From contig JARSSO010000044.1 of assembly GCA_029624765.1 (NCBI GenBank), positions 1 to 57,066 on the forward strand: DNA of 57,066 bases, written 5' to 3'. A model generated the notes under the pieces. That model searched no databases and was not told the DNA's origin. It saw nothing but the letters and a program-made list of their open reading frames with translations. This document shows positions 23,114 through 32,965 of this stretch, in pieces (the first letter of the stretch is position 1; each line of letters starts with the position of its first letter). The position numbers were made by a program, and so were the translations under genes. The stretch comes from Candidatus Contendibacter sp. Lineage in GTDB: Bacteria; Pseudomonadota; Gammaproteobacteria; Competibacterales; Competibacteraceae.

Positions 23114-23917
23114 TCAGGCGGCGCCGGATCGCAGGGAAGCCGCGAAGGTTTCGACCGCCTCCAGATACGCCCGCCAGCCCACGGCGAAAATCGTGTTGTG
23201 ATCGGCGCCGGGAATCCTGAGCAACCGCTTGTCGCGCGCCGGACTGGCGTCGTACAGGGCCTGGCCGTCGCCGAACGGAATGATGTGGTCGTGTTCCGCA
23301 TGGATGATCAGGGTGGGTTTGGCGACGATTCGAACCTTGTCCAGTTGACGGAAACCCTGATGCTCCTCGAAGTTCAGGGCGGCAAGGTTGACCCCAAGCC
23401 GGCGCAGCAACGGTCCGGTATGGGCGAAGCCGCTTTCCAAAATCAGCCCGGCGACGACCTCGGGATGATGGGAGGCCAGTTCCAGGGCCGGGGCGCTGCC
23501 CAGCGAGCGGCCCATTACCACCAGCGGTCCGGTGAAATCCTGGCGCTTCAGCCAGTGGGTGACGAACCCCAGCACGGCGTGACTGTCGGCCAGCAGCGTC
23601 GAGGCGGTCGGCTGGCCGGTGGATTGACCGTAACCACGGTAATCCACCACCAGAAAATTGAGTCCCCGCCGCGCGTAAACCGGCCCAAGATCGTCGTGGT
23701 CGTCGACGATCTCGCCGTTGCCGTGAAAATACAGCAGGGTAACCGCCGCGGGATCGGCGCGATGACAACGCCCGTCCAGGGCCGCGCCGTCACCCACCGG
23801 GATGCGCAGCGCGTCGCCGTTGGCTTGAGCGTTCGGGCGATAACCGGGGCGGGGATGAAACAGACAAGCCAGTATTTCGGGCCGGTCCAGCGGAATGGAA
23901 GGGGAGGGGGCGGGCAT
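23114..23917 (-). CDS. Alpha/beta hydrolase
   Basis: The 267-residue protein has the alpha/beta hydrolase fold. FHGNGE forms the oxyanion region, DYRGYGQSTG follows, the nucleophile elbow is MGRSLGSAPA (Ser near residue 142), Asp is in IIHAEHDHIIP (about 216) and the catalytic His is in GADHNTIF (about 240). It resembles the BEM46/ABHD12-13 type of small serine hydrolase; the substrate is unknown. The ATG at 23917 is chosen because AGGAGACCC lies just before it, although the frame is open for 28 more codons. No signal peptide is seen. The 3' end reaches the REP units. Confidence 0.85.
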   Translation of the reverse strand: MPAPSPSIPLDRPEILACLFHPRPGYRPNAQANGDALRIPVGDGAALDGRCHRADPAAVTLLYFHGNGEIVDDHDDLGPVYARRGLNFLVVDYRGYGQSTGQPTASTLLADSHAVLGFVTHWLKRQDFTGPLVVMGRSLGSAPALELASHHPEVVAGLILESGFAHTGPLLRRLGVNLAALNFEEHQGFRQLDKVRIVAKPTLIIHAEHDHIIPFGDGQALYDASPARDKRLLRIPGADHNTIFAVGWRAYLEAVETFAASLRSGAA

Positions 23918-24141
23918 GGACGGGTCTCCTCGGCGGGGTTTCGTTTGGCGGATCGCGGGTTTCGACACGCCCTGACAGTATAGGATGTCGGCGGCGATCA
24001 TCGGCTTGGACGCGCGGCGCGGGTAGGCAACGCCGCGTGACCTATACTTCCACCCAATCCAGCCATCCTCTCCCCGTTCCCCCGGCGGGCGCGGCGGAGG
24101 AGAGGGCGGCGCTCAGTGACCATTCACCCAAGGGGAGCAAG

Positions 24142-25665
24142 ATGTACATCGGCGACTATCTCGGCCGACGGGCGATTTACAGCCCGGATGCGCTGGCTAT
24201 CGTGGATACCGGCAAGACGCCGGAGTTGCGGCTGACCTACGCCCAGATGAACGAGCGGGCCAACCGGCTGGCCAACTGGCTGCGCGCCACGGCCAGCATC
24301 GGCAAGGGCGACCGGGTGGCGATCTTGGCTCAAGACCGGGTCGAACACCTCGATTCGCTATTTGCCTGCGGCAAGCTGGGCGCCGTCCACACCGCGCTCA
24401 ACTGGCGCTTGCACTGGCGCGAACTGCAACAGATCCTCGCCAACGTCACCCCGACCGTCCTGTTCTACGACGATGCGTTCAAGGACGCCGTGACGCAGTT
24501 GGCCCAGGCGGAAACGTCGCTGCGCCACTGGGTTCATCTGGACGGCGACGGTATCTCCGGCAGCCTGGAATTCGATGCGCTGCTGGCCGCCGCGCCGACG
24601 ACTCCTTGCGTTTGCGAGTCGCTGGAAAGCGAGGACATCGCCACCATCCTGTTCACCGGCGGCACCACCGGCCTGCCGAAAGGTGCTCAGATCAGTCATC
24701 GCCAGATCGCCTGGAACTGCCATAACACCGTCATTCACGACCTTGGGCGCGGCGACATCTATCTGAACGTGTTCCCCATGTTCCACGCCGGTGGTCTGTT
24801 CGCCTATGCCTCCTCGCAAGTCATCATGGGGGGGACCACCATCCTGACGAAACGCTTCGATCCGGAACTGGTGCTGCGGCTGATCGAACGGGAAAGAGTC
24901 ACTGTGTTCGCGGCGGTCCCGGCCATGTACCAGATGCTCACGCAAACCCCGGCCTGGGCGGACGCCGATCTAAGCTCGCTGCGCTTTTGCACCAGCGGGG
25001 GAGCGCCGTTGCCGGTGCCGCTGGTCGAGCAGTACACCCGCGAAAAAGGCGTGCGCTTCAAGCAGGGCTTCGGCATGACCGAATTCGGGCCGGGGCTGTT
25101 CGCGCTGGCGCCGGAAGACGCCATCCGCAAGGCCGGCAGCATCGGCCGGCCCAACTTCTTCATCGACGCCCGCATCGTGGATCGGGACAATCGGCCGCTG
25201 GGGCCGAACCAGGTCGGCGAACTGGTGCTGAAAGGACCGAGCATCGCCTCCGGCTACTTCAACAACCCCGCCGCCTGGGCCGAGATGATCGACCGGGACG
25301 GCTGGTTCCACACCGGCGACCTGGCCCGCCACGACGAGGACTGGTATTTCACCATCGTGGACCGGCTCAAGGACATGTTCATTTCCGGTGGCGAGAACGT
25401 CTATCCAACGGAAATCGAAGCGGTGCTGTACAAGCACCCGGCGGTGTTCCAGTGCGCGGTGGTCGGCGTGCCGGACGAGAAATGGGGCGAGGTCGGCAAG
25501 GCGTTCGTGGTGCTCAAGCCGGGCCAGACCGCCACCGCCGAGGCGCTGCTGGCGCACCTCGGCGAGCATCTGGCCCGCTACAAGATTCCCCGCCACGTCG
25601 AGTTTTTGACCGCGCTGCCGATTTCCGCGGCCGGTAAAGTCCTGCGGCGGGAACTGCGAGGGTAG
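24142..25665 (+). CDS. Acyl-CoA synthetase (AMP-forming, class I)
   Basis: The 507-residue protein belongs to the ANL adenylating superfamily. The phosphate-binding loop ILFTGGTTGLPKGAQ is near residues 171-185, the GFGMTEFGPG motif near 309-318, the hinge region DRLKDMFISGGENVYPTEIE near 407-426 and the catalytic Lys in AAGKVLRREL near the end. It activates a carboxylic acid, probably a fatty or aryl acid, with ATP and CoA. The ATG at 24142 follows AGGGGAGCAAG; the 35 extra codons upstream are low-complexity and lack a site. It is a single gene, divergent from the hydrolase. Confidence 0.9.
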   Translation: MYIGDYLGRRAIYSPDALAIVDTGKTPELRLTYAQMNERANRLANWLRATASIGKGDRVAILAQDRVEHLDSLFACGKLGAVHTALNWRLHWRELQQILANVTPTVLFYDDAFKDAVTQLAQAETSLRHWVHLDGDGISGSLEFDALLAAAPTTPCVCESLESEDIATILFTGGTTGLPKGAQISHRQIAWNCHNTVIHDLGRGDIYLNVFPMFHAGGLFAYASSQVIMGGTTILTKRFDPELVLRLIERERVTVFAAVPAMYQMLTQTPAWADADLSSLRFCTSGGAPLPVPLVEQYTREKGVRFKQGFGMTEFGPGLFALAPEDAIRKAGSIGRPNFFIDARIVDRDNRPLGPNQVGELVLKGPSIASGYFNNPAAWAEMIDRDGWFHTGDLARHDEDWYFTIVDRLKDMFISGGENVYPTEIEAVLYKHPAVFQCAVVGVPDEKWGEVGKAFVVLKPGQTATAEALLAHLGEHLARYKIPRHVEFLTALPISAAGKVLRRELRG

Positions 25666-25681
25666 GACGCCAGCCGCCGCT

Positions 25682-27139
25682 TCACCGGCAAGCCGTCCCG
25701 GCATACGGCAACGTGTCCGGGAAGACTTGCACGCCGGTGCTGTAGACCTGATCGGGTTCGAGCACCCCGGCGGTGTCGAAGGTCGCCTCGATCAGGAACG
25801 CGGTCCAGCCGGCGGCTGGGCGCGACACCACCCCGACATAGGAACCGTTGGGCATCGGCGCCAGTTGCTGAAAGCCGGTTCCCCCGGAAAACGACGACAG
25901 GACGACGGGTTCCCAGGAGATCAGATCGTGGCCGGTCCAGGCCGGCCCCAGCGATTCCAGCCGGAAATCGCGGGCGCTGGGATTGGTCGCCTGCCATAGC
26001 TTGACTTCCTTGGGCGGGGCCGAGGGCCAAATCCAGAGGAAGCCGTTGTCCGCGACCGTCCACTCGATGCGCGGGCTGGTCTTGTTGTCCAGAATGTCGT
26101 CGATCCACGACAGCGCCTCGATGATCACGTCCTCGCTCTGTTTGTGATCGGTGTTCGGCGTGTAGCGCAGCCATTTGGGACCCGGCAAATCGGCGTAGTA
26201 GAACCGCGAAGAATCGGTGGTGAAAAACTGGTCGCCAGTCGCGTTGAGGACCAGCTTGGGCATCGTGTAGCGGTCGCGGTAGGCATAAGGGTCCACGATC
26301 TCCAACAGCGCCTTGCCTTCCGGCGTCTGCACCCGGCAGGGCAGGTTGAATTCCACGTAATCCTTCAGCGCCGGCGCGTAGAAGCCGTAGGATTCCCAGT
26401 GATGGATGAACTGCCGGCCCAGGTTGGGCATGTCGATCGAGGCCGGAATGATGGCCTTGACCCGCTGGTCCACGGCGGCGGTCAGCCAGGTGGTCCAGCC
26501 GCGCTTGGAGCCGCCCAGCACCAGGAAATTTTCGATGTTCACGCCCTTGCTGGCCGCGAAGGTCTGCACCGTGTCCATGGCGCGCACGGCGGCCTTGGTC
26601 ATCGCCAGATGCACCGGCCATTCCGAATCGCCGGTGTCCAGCGCCTTGTCCAGGCTGTAGGCCAGAATTTCGTCTTCCTTGCGTCCCCGTCCCCCGTCGT
26701 CGGTGAAGTACAGCGGCTGATTCGGCACCTGATTGACCAGGGCGAGCACCGCGCCCGTGGTGAGGGCCGCCGCGCCGACCGCGTCGTTGATCGCGGTCAT
26801 CAGCGCACCGCCGTTGCTGCCGCCGCCGATCACCAGGATCGCGGTGTCGGTACTGTCCAGCCCGAAGCGCGGAATGACCAGCGCGACCTCGTGCGTCCAC
26901 ACCGGACGATCCACCTCGCTGGCGGAGCGCCATTGCTGGGAGGTCATTTCGAGAAAATAAACGGCATAGGCGGCGCGTTCCTGAGTGTGGTAATGCCTGA
27001 ACGCATAATGGGAATCCGGCCGGGCGACATACCGGTCCAGGGCCGTTTCCGCGGCATGGACCCCGGTCGGGATCGGACCGAGGTTCAGCATCCAGCATCC
27101 AAATAACATGATGAAAAACCGCCATTTCTGGTTCGTCAT
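25682..27139 (-). CDS. PhoPQ-activated pathogenicity-related (PqaA-like) protein, exported
   Basis: The 485-residue protein has a signal peptide (hydrophobic core FFIMLFGCWMLNLGPI) and a mature part typical of the PqaA family. IGGGSNGG follows a beta strand, the nucleophile elbow-like LVLGGSKRGWTTW is near residues 196-208, and ATGDQFF holds a possible acid residue. The fold is alpha/beta hydrolase-like; Salmonella PqaA is PhoPQ-regulated and affects peptide resistance, but the reaction is unknown. Two ATGs compete: 27148 is only 1 bp from GGAGG, whereas 27139 has 10-bp spacing, so I prefer 27139. It converges with the acyl-CoA synthetase. Confidence 0.87.
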   Translation of the reverse strand: MTNQKWRFFIMLFGCWMLNLGPIPTGVHAAETALDRYVARPDSHYAFRHYHTQERAAYAVYFLEMTSQQWRSASEVDRPVWTHEVALVIPRFGLDSTDTAILVIGGGSNGGALMTAINDAVGAAALTTGAVLALVNQVPNQPLYFTDDGGRGRKEDEILAYSLDKALDTGDSEWPVHLAMTKAAVRAMDTVQTFAASKGVNIENFLVLGGSKRGWTTWLTAAVDQRVKAIIPASIDMPNLGRQFIHHWESYGFYAPALKDYVEFNLPCRVQTPEGKALLEIVDPYAYRDRYTMPKLVLNATGDQFFTTDSSRFYYADLPGPKWLRYTPNTDHKQSEDVIIEALSWIDDILDNKTSPRIEWTVADNGFLWIWPSAPPKEVKLWQATNPSARDFRLESLGPAWTGHDLISWEPVVLSSFSGGTGFQQLAPMPNGSYVGVVSRPAAGWTAFLIEATFDTAGVLEPDQVYSTGVQVFPDTLPYAGTACR

Positions 27140-27286
27140 GGGGTTCATGCCTCCGCAATGGGCAGTTGGAAAATGGGAGAGGGTCGACGAACGATTCCGT
27201 AGCTTTTGGAACCTTCGCTCGCTAAGCTTTAAAAGTGATTTGATCGGACGTTTTCGTTGCTTCCATTTCAGCCGTCGGAGATCGCC

Positions 27287-27619
27287 ATGAAGCCTTCGCT
27301 TGTCACCGTCGCCGCGTGCTTTTCGGCCAGCCTGCTCGTTTCGATGCCTGCCTTGGCCGCCAAGAAAGCCCAGATGCAAAACATCGATTTCGGTTCGATC
27401 ACTTGTGGGCAGTTTTTGCAGGATCTGTCGCAAAGCTCCGCCGAGGACGCTGGCGTGGTGATGATGTGGATCGATGGCTATCTGAGCGGCGTTTCCGGGG
27501 ATACCCTGTTGAACTGGAAAGATTTGGAAAGATTCAGCAGCAAGCTGGCCACCTACTGCGGTGAGAGACCCTCCGTCAAGGTGCTGGACGCCGCCGAGGC
27601 CGTGGGTATTTCCAGGTAA
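27287..27619 (+). CDS. HdeA-like periplasmic protein
   Basis: The 110-residue protein has a signal peptide (SLVTVAACFSASLLVSMPALA, cleavage after ALA near residue 24). Its HdeA-type domain has Cys in ITCGQFLQDL and in LATYCGE, which would form the family disulfide, and MMWIDGYLSG between them. HdeA proteins are acid-activated chaperones in the enterobacterial periplasm; relatives elsewhere are less studied, so only the fold is inferred. CGGAGATCGCC precedes the ATG. It is divergent from the PqaA-like gene. Confidence 0.78.
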   Translation: MKPSLVTVAACFSASLLVSMPALAAKKAQMQNIDFGSITCGQFLQDLSQSSAEDAGVVMMWIDGYLSGVSGDTLLNWKDLERFSSKLATYCGERPSVKVLDAAEAVGISR

Positions 27620-27746
27620 GCGATAAGAGGGTGTTCCTCGATCTCAAGTTCCTCGACACGCCGCAAGTCGAGGATATCTCTCCAGGTGGCGCCAATGGTC
27701 TGATGGCCGGTCGGCCCATCCGCCGGTCGCCCGATCCCTGAATCGG

Positions 27747-28553
27747 ATGGATGACAACAGTCATCCCATCGGCGTGTTCGACTCCGGGGTGGGCGGGTTG
27801 TCGGTGTTCCAGCGGATCCGCGCCGATCTGCCGCGCGAGACGCTGCTGTACGTGGCCGATTCGGGCCATGCGCCCTACGGCAACAAATCGGCCGAGTTCG
27901 TCACACGGCGGGCGTTCGCCATCACCGAGTTTCTGTTGGACCAGGGCGCCAAAGCGGTGGTGGTGGCCTGCAACACCGCCACGGCGGCGGCCATCGCTCA
28001 CCTGCGGGTGCATTTCAGTTTTCCGATCATAGGCATCGAACCGGCGCTCAAGCCAGCCGTGGCCGAAACCCGTTCCGGGGTGGTCGGCATCCTGGCGACC
28101 GGTAATACCGTGCGCAGCGACAAGTTCGCCGCTCTGCTCGACCAGCATGGCCACCGGGCGCGAGTGATGGCGCAGCCCTGTCCCGGTCTCGCCGATTGCG
28201 TGGAGCGCGGTGAATTGAGCGGCTCGCATCCTCGCGTTCTGCTGGAGCGCTATCTGGAACCTTTGCTGGCCGCTGGCGCCGATACCCTGGTGTTGGGATG
28301 CACCCACTACCCGTTCCTGATTCCGTTGATCCAGCGGCTGGCCGGTCCGAAAGTCGTTATCCTCGATCCCAGCCCGGCGGTGGCGCGGCAGTTGCGCCGC
28401 CGACTGGAAGCCGCGCACCTGCTGGCCGATGGGCGCGCGGTTGGCGGCGAGCGTTATTTCACCAGCGGTGCACACGAACCGACCGCGCGGTTGATGGCCC
28501 GGTTGCTGGGTCGGCCGGTCACCCTTGAAATTTTGCCCGAGCGCTTCCGGTAG
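27747..28553 (+). CDS. murI: Glutamate racemase MurI
   Basis: The 268-residue protein carries both catalytic-cysteine motifs, VVACNTATAAA (about residues 71-81) and LVLGCTHYPFL (about 181-191), plus the N-terminal GVFDSGVGGLSV and the PYG loop. It converts L-glutamate to D-glutamate for peptidoglycan. The length is that of the family. It is followed 49 bp later by crcB on the same strand. Confidence 0.96.
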   Translation: MDDNSHPIGVFDSGVGGLSVFQRIRADLPRETLLYVADSGHAPYGNKSAEFVTRRAFAITEFLLDQGAKAVVVACNTATAAAIAHLRVHFSFPIIGIEPALKPAVAETRSGVVGILATGNTVRSDKFAALLDQHGHRARVMAQPCPGLADCVERGELSGSHPRVLLERYLEPLLAAGADTLVLGCTHYPFLIPLIQRLAGPKVVILDPSPAVARQLRRRLEAAHLLADGRAVGGERYFTSGAHEPTARLMARLLGRPVTLEILPERFR

Positions 28554-28602
28554 TCCTGCTGTATTCCGAACTCGACAACGACGTTGATCGACATGGGGTA
28601 AC

Positions 28603-28998
28603 ATGGGTTTCCACGCCTTTCTCGCCATCGGTATCGGCGCTGCGTCGGGCGCCTGGCTGCGCTGGGGACTGGGTCTTCTGCTCAACCCCGTATTCCCCAC
28701 CTTGCCGCTTGGGACGCTGGCCGCGAATCTGCTGGGCGGGTTTCTGATGGGGATGGCCATGCAATTCTTGATCGAGCACGCGCTCCTTGCTCCGGAACTT
28801 CGCTTGGCCATCACCACCGGTTTTTTGGGCGGACTCACCACCTTTTCCACGTTCTCCGCCGAAACGGTCACCTTGCTGCTGCGCGAGGAGTATTTCTGGG
28901 TCCTGGCCATCGTCCTGGCGCATGTCGTCGGTTCGGTCGCCATGACGCTGCTGGGGATTTTGGCCATGCGGTGGCTGACGGCGATGGGGGTGTCATGA
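28603..28998 (+). CDS. crcB: Fluoride ion exporter CrcB/Fluc
   Basis: The 131-residue protein has four membrane helices with the Fluc signatures GAASGAWLRWGL, LGTLAANLLGGFLMG (channel-lining Asn) and TTGFLGGLTTFSTFS (the Na+ site and Phe box). It exports fluoride by a dimeric channel. No fluoride riboswitch is visible in the 49 bp upstream. Its TGA overlaps the ATG of the DUF190 gene. Confidence 0.95.
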   Translation: MGFHAFLAIGIGAASGAWLRWGLGLLLNPVFPTLPLGTLAANLLGGFLMGMAMQFLIEHALLAPELRLAITTGFLGGLTTFSTFSAETVTLLLREEYFWVLAIVLAHVVGSVAMTLLGILAMRWLTAMGVS

Positions 28999-29315
28999 AC
29001 GGGATTTACCTGAAATTCTATGTTCACGAACACCGTCGGCATCACGGCATTCTGGTCTATGAATGGCTGCTGGAACGGGCCAGGAAGTTGGGCATCCATG
29101 GCGGATCGGCATTTCGCGCCATCGCCGGGTTCGGACGGCATGGGGTACTGCACGAGGATCACTTTTTCGAATTGGCGGGCAACCTGCCGGTGGAAGTCGT
29201 GTTCATGGTCAGCGACGAGGAGGCGGCGCAACTCCTGACGTTGATCGAGCGGGAGAAGGTCCGGGTCTTTTACGTGAAGATGCCCGCCGAATACGGTGTG
29301 ATCGGCGGGGAATAG
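28995..29315 (+). CDS. DUF190 domain protein, partner of crcB
   Basis: The 106-residue protein has the DUF190 layout: YLKFYVHEHRRHHGILVYEWLL, then GGSAFRAIAGFG and LPVEVVFMVSDEE. DUF190 proteins resemble PII-like trimeric regulators and are often encoded with crcB. The ATG at 28995 overlaps the crcB stop, so translation is coupled. A role in controlling the fluoride channel is inferred from context. Confidence 0.9.
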   Translation: MNGIYLKFYVHEHRRHHGILVYEWLLERARKLGIHGGSAFRAIAGFGRHGVLHEDHFFELAGNLPVEVVFMVSDEEAAQLLTLIEREKVRVFYVKMPAEYGVIGGE

Positions 29316-29334
29316 AGGTTGGCCGACAAGCCCG

Positions 29335-30360
<1,026 letters not shown>

Positions 30361-30408
30361 TCAGATGGTGATTGGGTATAAGTTGATGTTTTTCACCCGG
30401 CGCAACAC

Positions 30409-31569
30409 TTAGCTTTCGAGAATTGTTTCGATGGACTTAAGTATATTATCGATATTGTGTCGGATGCTATCAATCTCGCCCAACATAAAATCGAGTTGCC
30501 CTAGTACAGCTCGCTTTGCTCTATTTAGATCACCCGTCATTCGTGGGAGACAGTTGATTGAACCTCTAAATCCTGCAAGACTCTTCCCTGAATCACAAGC
30601 AGCCCTTAGAAGGCCAGTGAGATTTGTATATAAATTTTGAAGGTCTGATTTATCTGTATTTCTAAAATCTTGGTAAAGTATTAAAGCTTGTGTTAATGCC
30701 TGAAGTGCTGCCTCCCGAGACGATGTCATCAGTGGTAGTTGCTTTGCTAAGATATTAGCGTAAGCATCCATATCATCTGCCGCGCGCTTCACTAAGCGGC
30801 GTGCAGTAGTCGTATCAGATCGTTTCCCTTGAAGGTTAGTTATTTCCTGAGTCCGTTGGTTCATCTGTTGACCAACACGTACTGTGGCGTTGCCAATGAC
30901 TGTGAGAATAGTCGTCAGATCAGCCATTCGTGACTCATATAGCTCCACATAATCGAGAAACCCAAGATCTTCTACATCAATGCTTATTGGCTCAATACAA
31001 GCATTTTCCGTAAAAGCAATGCTTCTTGTAGGCGTAATAACTATGGAGAATTTTTGAGCTAACGCTGCAAGATGCGCTCGAAGAGAGGTTTGGAAGCTCA
31101 ACTCATCCTCAAACGTTGAGTAGATGCTGCCTTTTTCTGGTAACGATGCACGGAAAGACTGAATCTGCTGAAGCTGTACAGGATCCATCTTCGATGGTGC
31201 TATGGGCGCATCCTTGAAATAGAACATAACTTCAGGAGCACCTGTGCTCTTGGATCTTTTATATGCTCTCTCAAACTCCTCAAGAGTACCTGACATTGCG
31301 CGGGGTGTTGGAGTGCCAAAGCACCCCCACAGGATACCAATAAAAATATCGTACTTATCCCCGACTTGGTCATTAATGATCGCTTGTGGATCACTTCCAA
31401 GTGCCGGGCGCACACAAGTTTCCCAGCGGATAAGCTCAAAAGTAACTCCTAAACTTCTACTCCAAGCTTGATTTAGTTCTGTAATAATGCTTTCGAGTAG
31501 GTCACGTTCTCTTTGAACATCGGAAGGAGAAGCAACAAACACTTGAACAATGATAGCCTTTCTAGTCAT
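30409..31569 (-). CDS. DUF4062 (TIR-like) N-terminal protein with a helical C-terminal domain; probable foreign origin
   Basis: The 386-residue protein begins VQVFVASPSDVQRERDLLES, the hallmark of the DUF4062 fold, related to TIR domains; the Rossmann-like part covers about residues 5-190, with YDIFIGILWGCFGTPT near 82-97. The C-terminal part (about 205-386) is all-helical with heptad-like patterns and no recognised family. Base composition is far more AT-rich than all neighbours (runs of A/T, codons such as TTA and ATA), suggesting recent transfer. GGAGG lies 11 bp before the ATG at 31569. It is 53 bp after the PurA-like gene on the same strand. DUF4062 proteins recur near defence genes, but no activity can be read here. 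Confidence 0.7.
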   Translation of the reverse strand: MTRKAIIVQVFVASPSDVQRERDLLESIITELNQAWSRSLGVTFELIRWETCVRPALGSDPQAIINDQVGDKYDIFIGILWGCFGTPTPRAMSGTLEEFERAYKRSKSTGAPEVMFYFKDAPIAPSKMDPVQLQQIQSFRASLPEKGSIYSTFEDELSFQTSLRAHLAALAQKFSIVITPTRSIAFTENACIEPISIDVEDLGFLDYVELYESRMADLTTILTVIGNATVRVGQQMNQRTQEITNLQGKRSDTTTARRLVKRAADDMDAYANILAKQLPLMTSSREAALQALTQALILYQDFRNTDKSDLQNLYTNLTGLLRAACDSGKSLAGFRGSINCLPRMTGDLNRAKRAVLGQLDFMLGEIDSIRHNIDNILKSIETILES

Positions 31570-31622
31570 GGTTTCAAATACCTCCAATAGTTGGTCAAGA
31601 ATTTAAATTAACTGCCTTCTTC

Positions 31623-32873
31623 TTAGGGATATAGGTTAGCGATTATAGGGATCGCTTTCAGTCGCTGCATTATCGACTCCCGATCCGCACCGAAGCCAAG
31701 CAAAATCTTATCGATACCCACGGTGGCCGAAACCGCCGCAACGAACGATTCGATGCTGGCCCGACGCCGCATCCCGCCACTGTAGTACCTCACTTTGTCA
31801 TCGCCAACTTGGTCCAGGCAGGTGATGGCGAGCCGAGCCTTGATTGCTAGCCCTGGCAACCGGCCCGCGTCGGCCAAATCCTCGGCGATGGCGTGCCGGA
31901 GCACATCCAGATCGAGCCAGCCGAACCGCAGCGTCCCCTGATAGGCGTTCGGTACGTTGGTGGCATCGACCACATCGGGATAGGGCTTTTCCGGCAACTC
32001 GTGCGGCATGGGGCCTGCGCCGTGCCGGGTCAGATAAGCTCGCGTCGCGTAGGTGACTTCAAACTCCCTCAAACCCAACTCCCCCGCCAGCGCCAGCACG
32101 TTATACAGACCGGTATTCGAGCGGGTGACGTGTGGGAAAAAGCCGCGATCCTGATCGAGCAACAGACCTTGAGCGCCCTCGAACAGCAGATGCCGCCCGC
32201 GCGTCGCGACCCGCGCATCCGCGACGGTGATCGTTTCGACAAAGCGGCCCGCGTCTTTGATGAAGTGCTCCAAAATCGCGTCCGACAGCAACAAATTGGC
32301 GTTCCGGGCGAAGGCGTCGGCAAATCCCAGACGGGCGAGCCGGGCCGGCGCGTAATCGCGGCGAATGGCGTCCAGCTTCCCCGCCAACGCGGATAGATCG
32401 GCCAAGTCCGCGACGGTCAGCGCATAAGCTGGCGTCAGGTTGCGCTCGATGGTCTCCCCGAAGCCGACGCCGCAACTGCCGTGGCGATCCCCTCCCCGTT
32501 CCCGCTCGACGATCTGGTTGATCATCATGTCGTAGGGTGTCGTTACCGGGCTTTGCGGATCGACGTAAATCCTCGGTTCCACGTCCTTCGCCGCCAAACT
32601 TTCCATTTCCTTGAGAAACAGGATCGGGTTGGACACGAAGAATCGCGACAGAAAAGTGGCCGCGCCGACGAACGCGCCGCTGCCGACGTGGCTGAAAACG
32701 TGGCGCAAACCGTCCGGCGTCACCACCGTATGGCCGGCCTGCGCCCCGCCGTTGAAGCGGATGACGATCCCATCGCAGCCGACTTCCGCCGCGTAATAAT
32801 CGATCATCCGGCCCTTGCCCTCGTCGCCGAACTGGGCGCCGATCACGACTCGGGCGGTTTTTTGCACACGCAT
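31623..32873 (-). CDS. PurA-like paralogue with altered aspartate loop
   Basis: The 416-residue protein is an adenylosuccinate synthetase homologue. VVIGAQFGDEGKGRMID gives the P-loop and catalytic Asp, FNGGAQAGHTVV carries the catalytic His, and HGSCGVGFGE matches the GTP/IMP region. The canonical TTGRxRR loop that binds aspartate reads AYQGTLR before FGWLD (about residues 300), so the Thr pair and first Arg are lost. The final GTP-contact KxD-like region is also altered (ITCLDQVGDD). A different amine donor or nucleotide is likely. GGAGGAGATCGCA precedes the ATG. It is third in the J-domain/vWA operon. Confidence 0.82.
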   Translation of the reverse strand: MRVQKTARVVIGAQFGDEGKGRMIDYYAAEVGCDGIVIRFNGGAQAGHTVVTPDGLRHVFSHVGSGAFVGAATFLSRFFVSNPILFLKEMESLAAKDVEPRIYVDPQSPVTTPYDMMINQIVERERGGDRHGSCGVGFGETIERNLTPAYALTVADLADLSALAGKLDAIRRDYAPARLARLGFADAFARNANLLLSDAILEHFIKDAGRFVETITVADARVATRGRHLLFEGAQGLLLDQDRGFFPHVTRSNTGLYNVLALAGELGLREFEVTYATRAYLTRHGAGPMPHELPEKPYPDVVDATNVPNAYQGTLRFGWLDLDVLRHAIAEDLADAGRLPGLAIKARLAITCLDQVGDDKVRYYSGGMRRRASIESFVAAVSATVGIDKILLGFGADRESIMQRLKAIPIIANLYP

Positions 32874-32889
32874 TGCGATCTCCTCCGTC

Positions 32890-32949
32890 CCCCTCGCCCT
32901 TTGGGAGAGGGGTCAGCCTTTCCGTTCCCCTCGCCCTTTGGGAGAGGGG
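32890..32949. repeat. Tandem CCCCTC-palindrome repeat
   Basis: Two copies of CCCCTC-GCCCTTTGG-GAGAGGGG (32890-32912 and 32927-32949) lie between the vWA and PurA-like genes. A related copy occurs at 33913-33948. Such CCCTCxCCC palindromes are dispersed repeats in many proteobacterial genomes. Confidence 0.65.
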
Positions 32950-32965
32950 TCAGGGGTGAGGGCGA

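Noticed and set aside
22971..23201. 76-codon ORF after the RAYT gene
   Set aside because: It consists mostly of two REP units translated in one frame, followed by the antisense of the hydrolase.
31623..32873. PurZ-type 2-aminoadenine synthesis gene
   Set aside because: The catalytic Asp in GDEGKG is kept, whereas PurZ enzymes lose it, and no phage genes are around.
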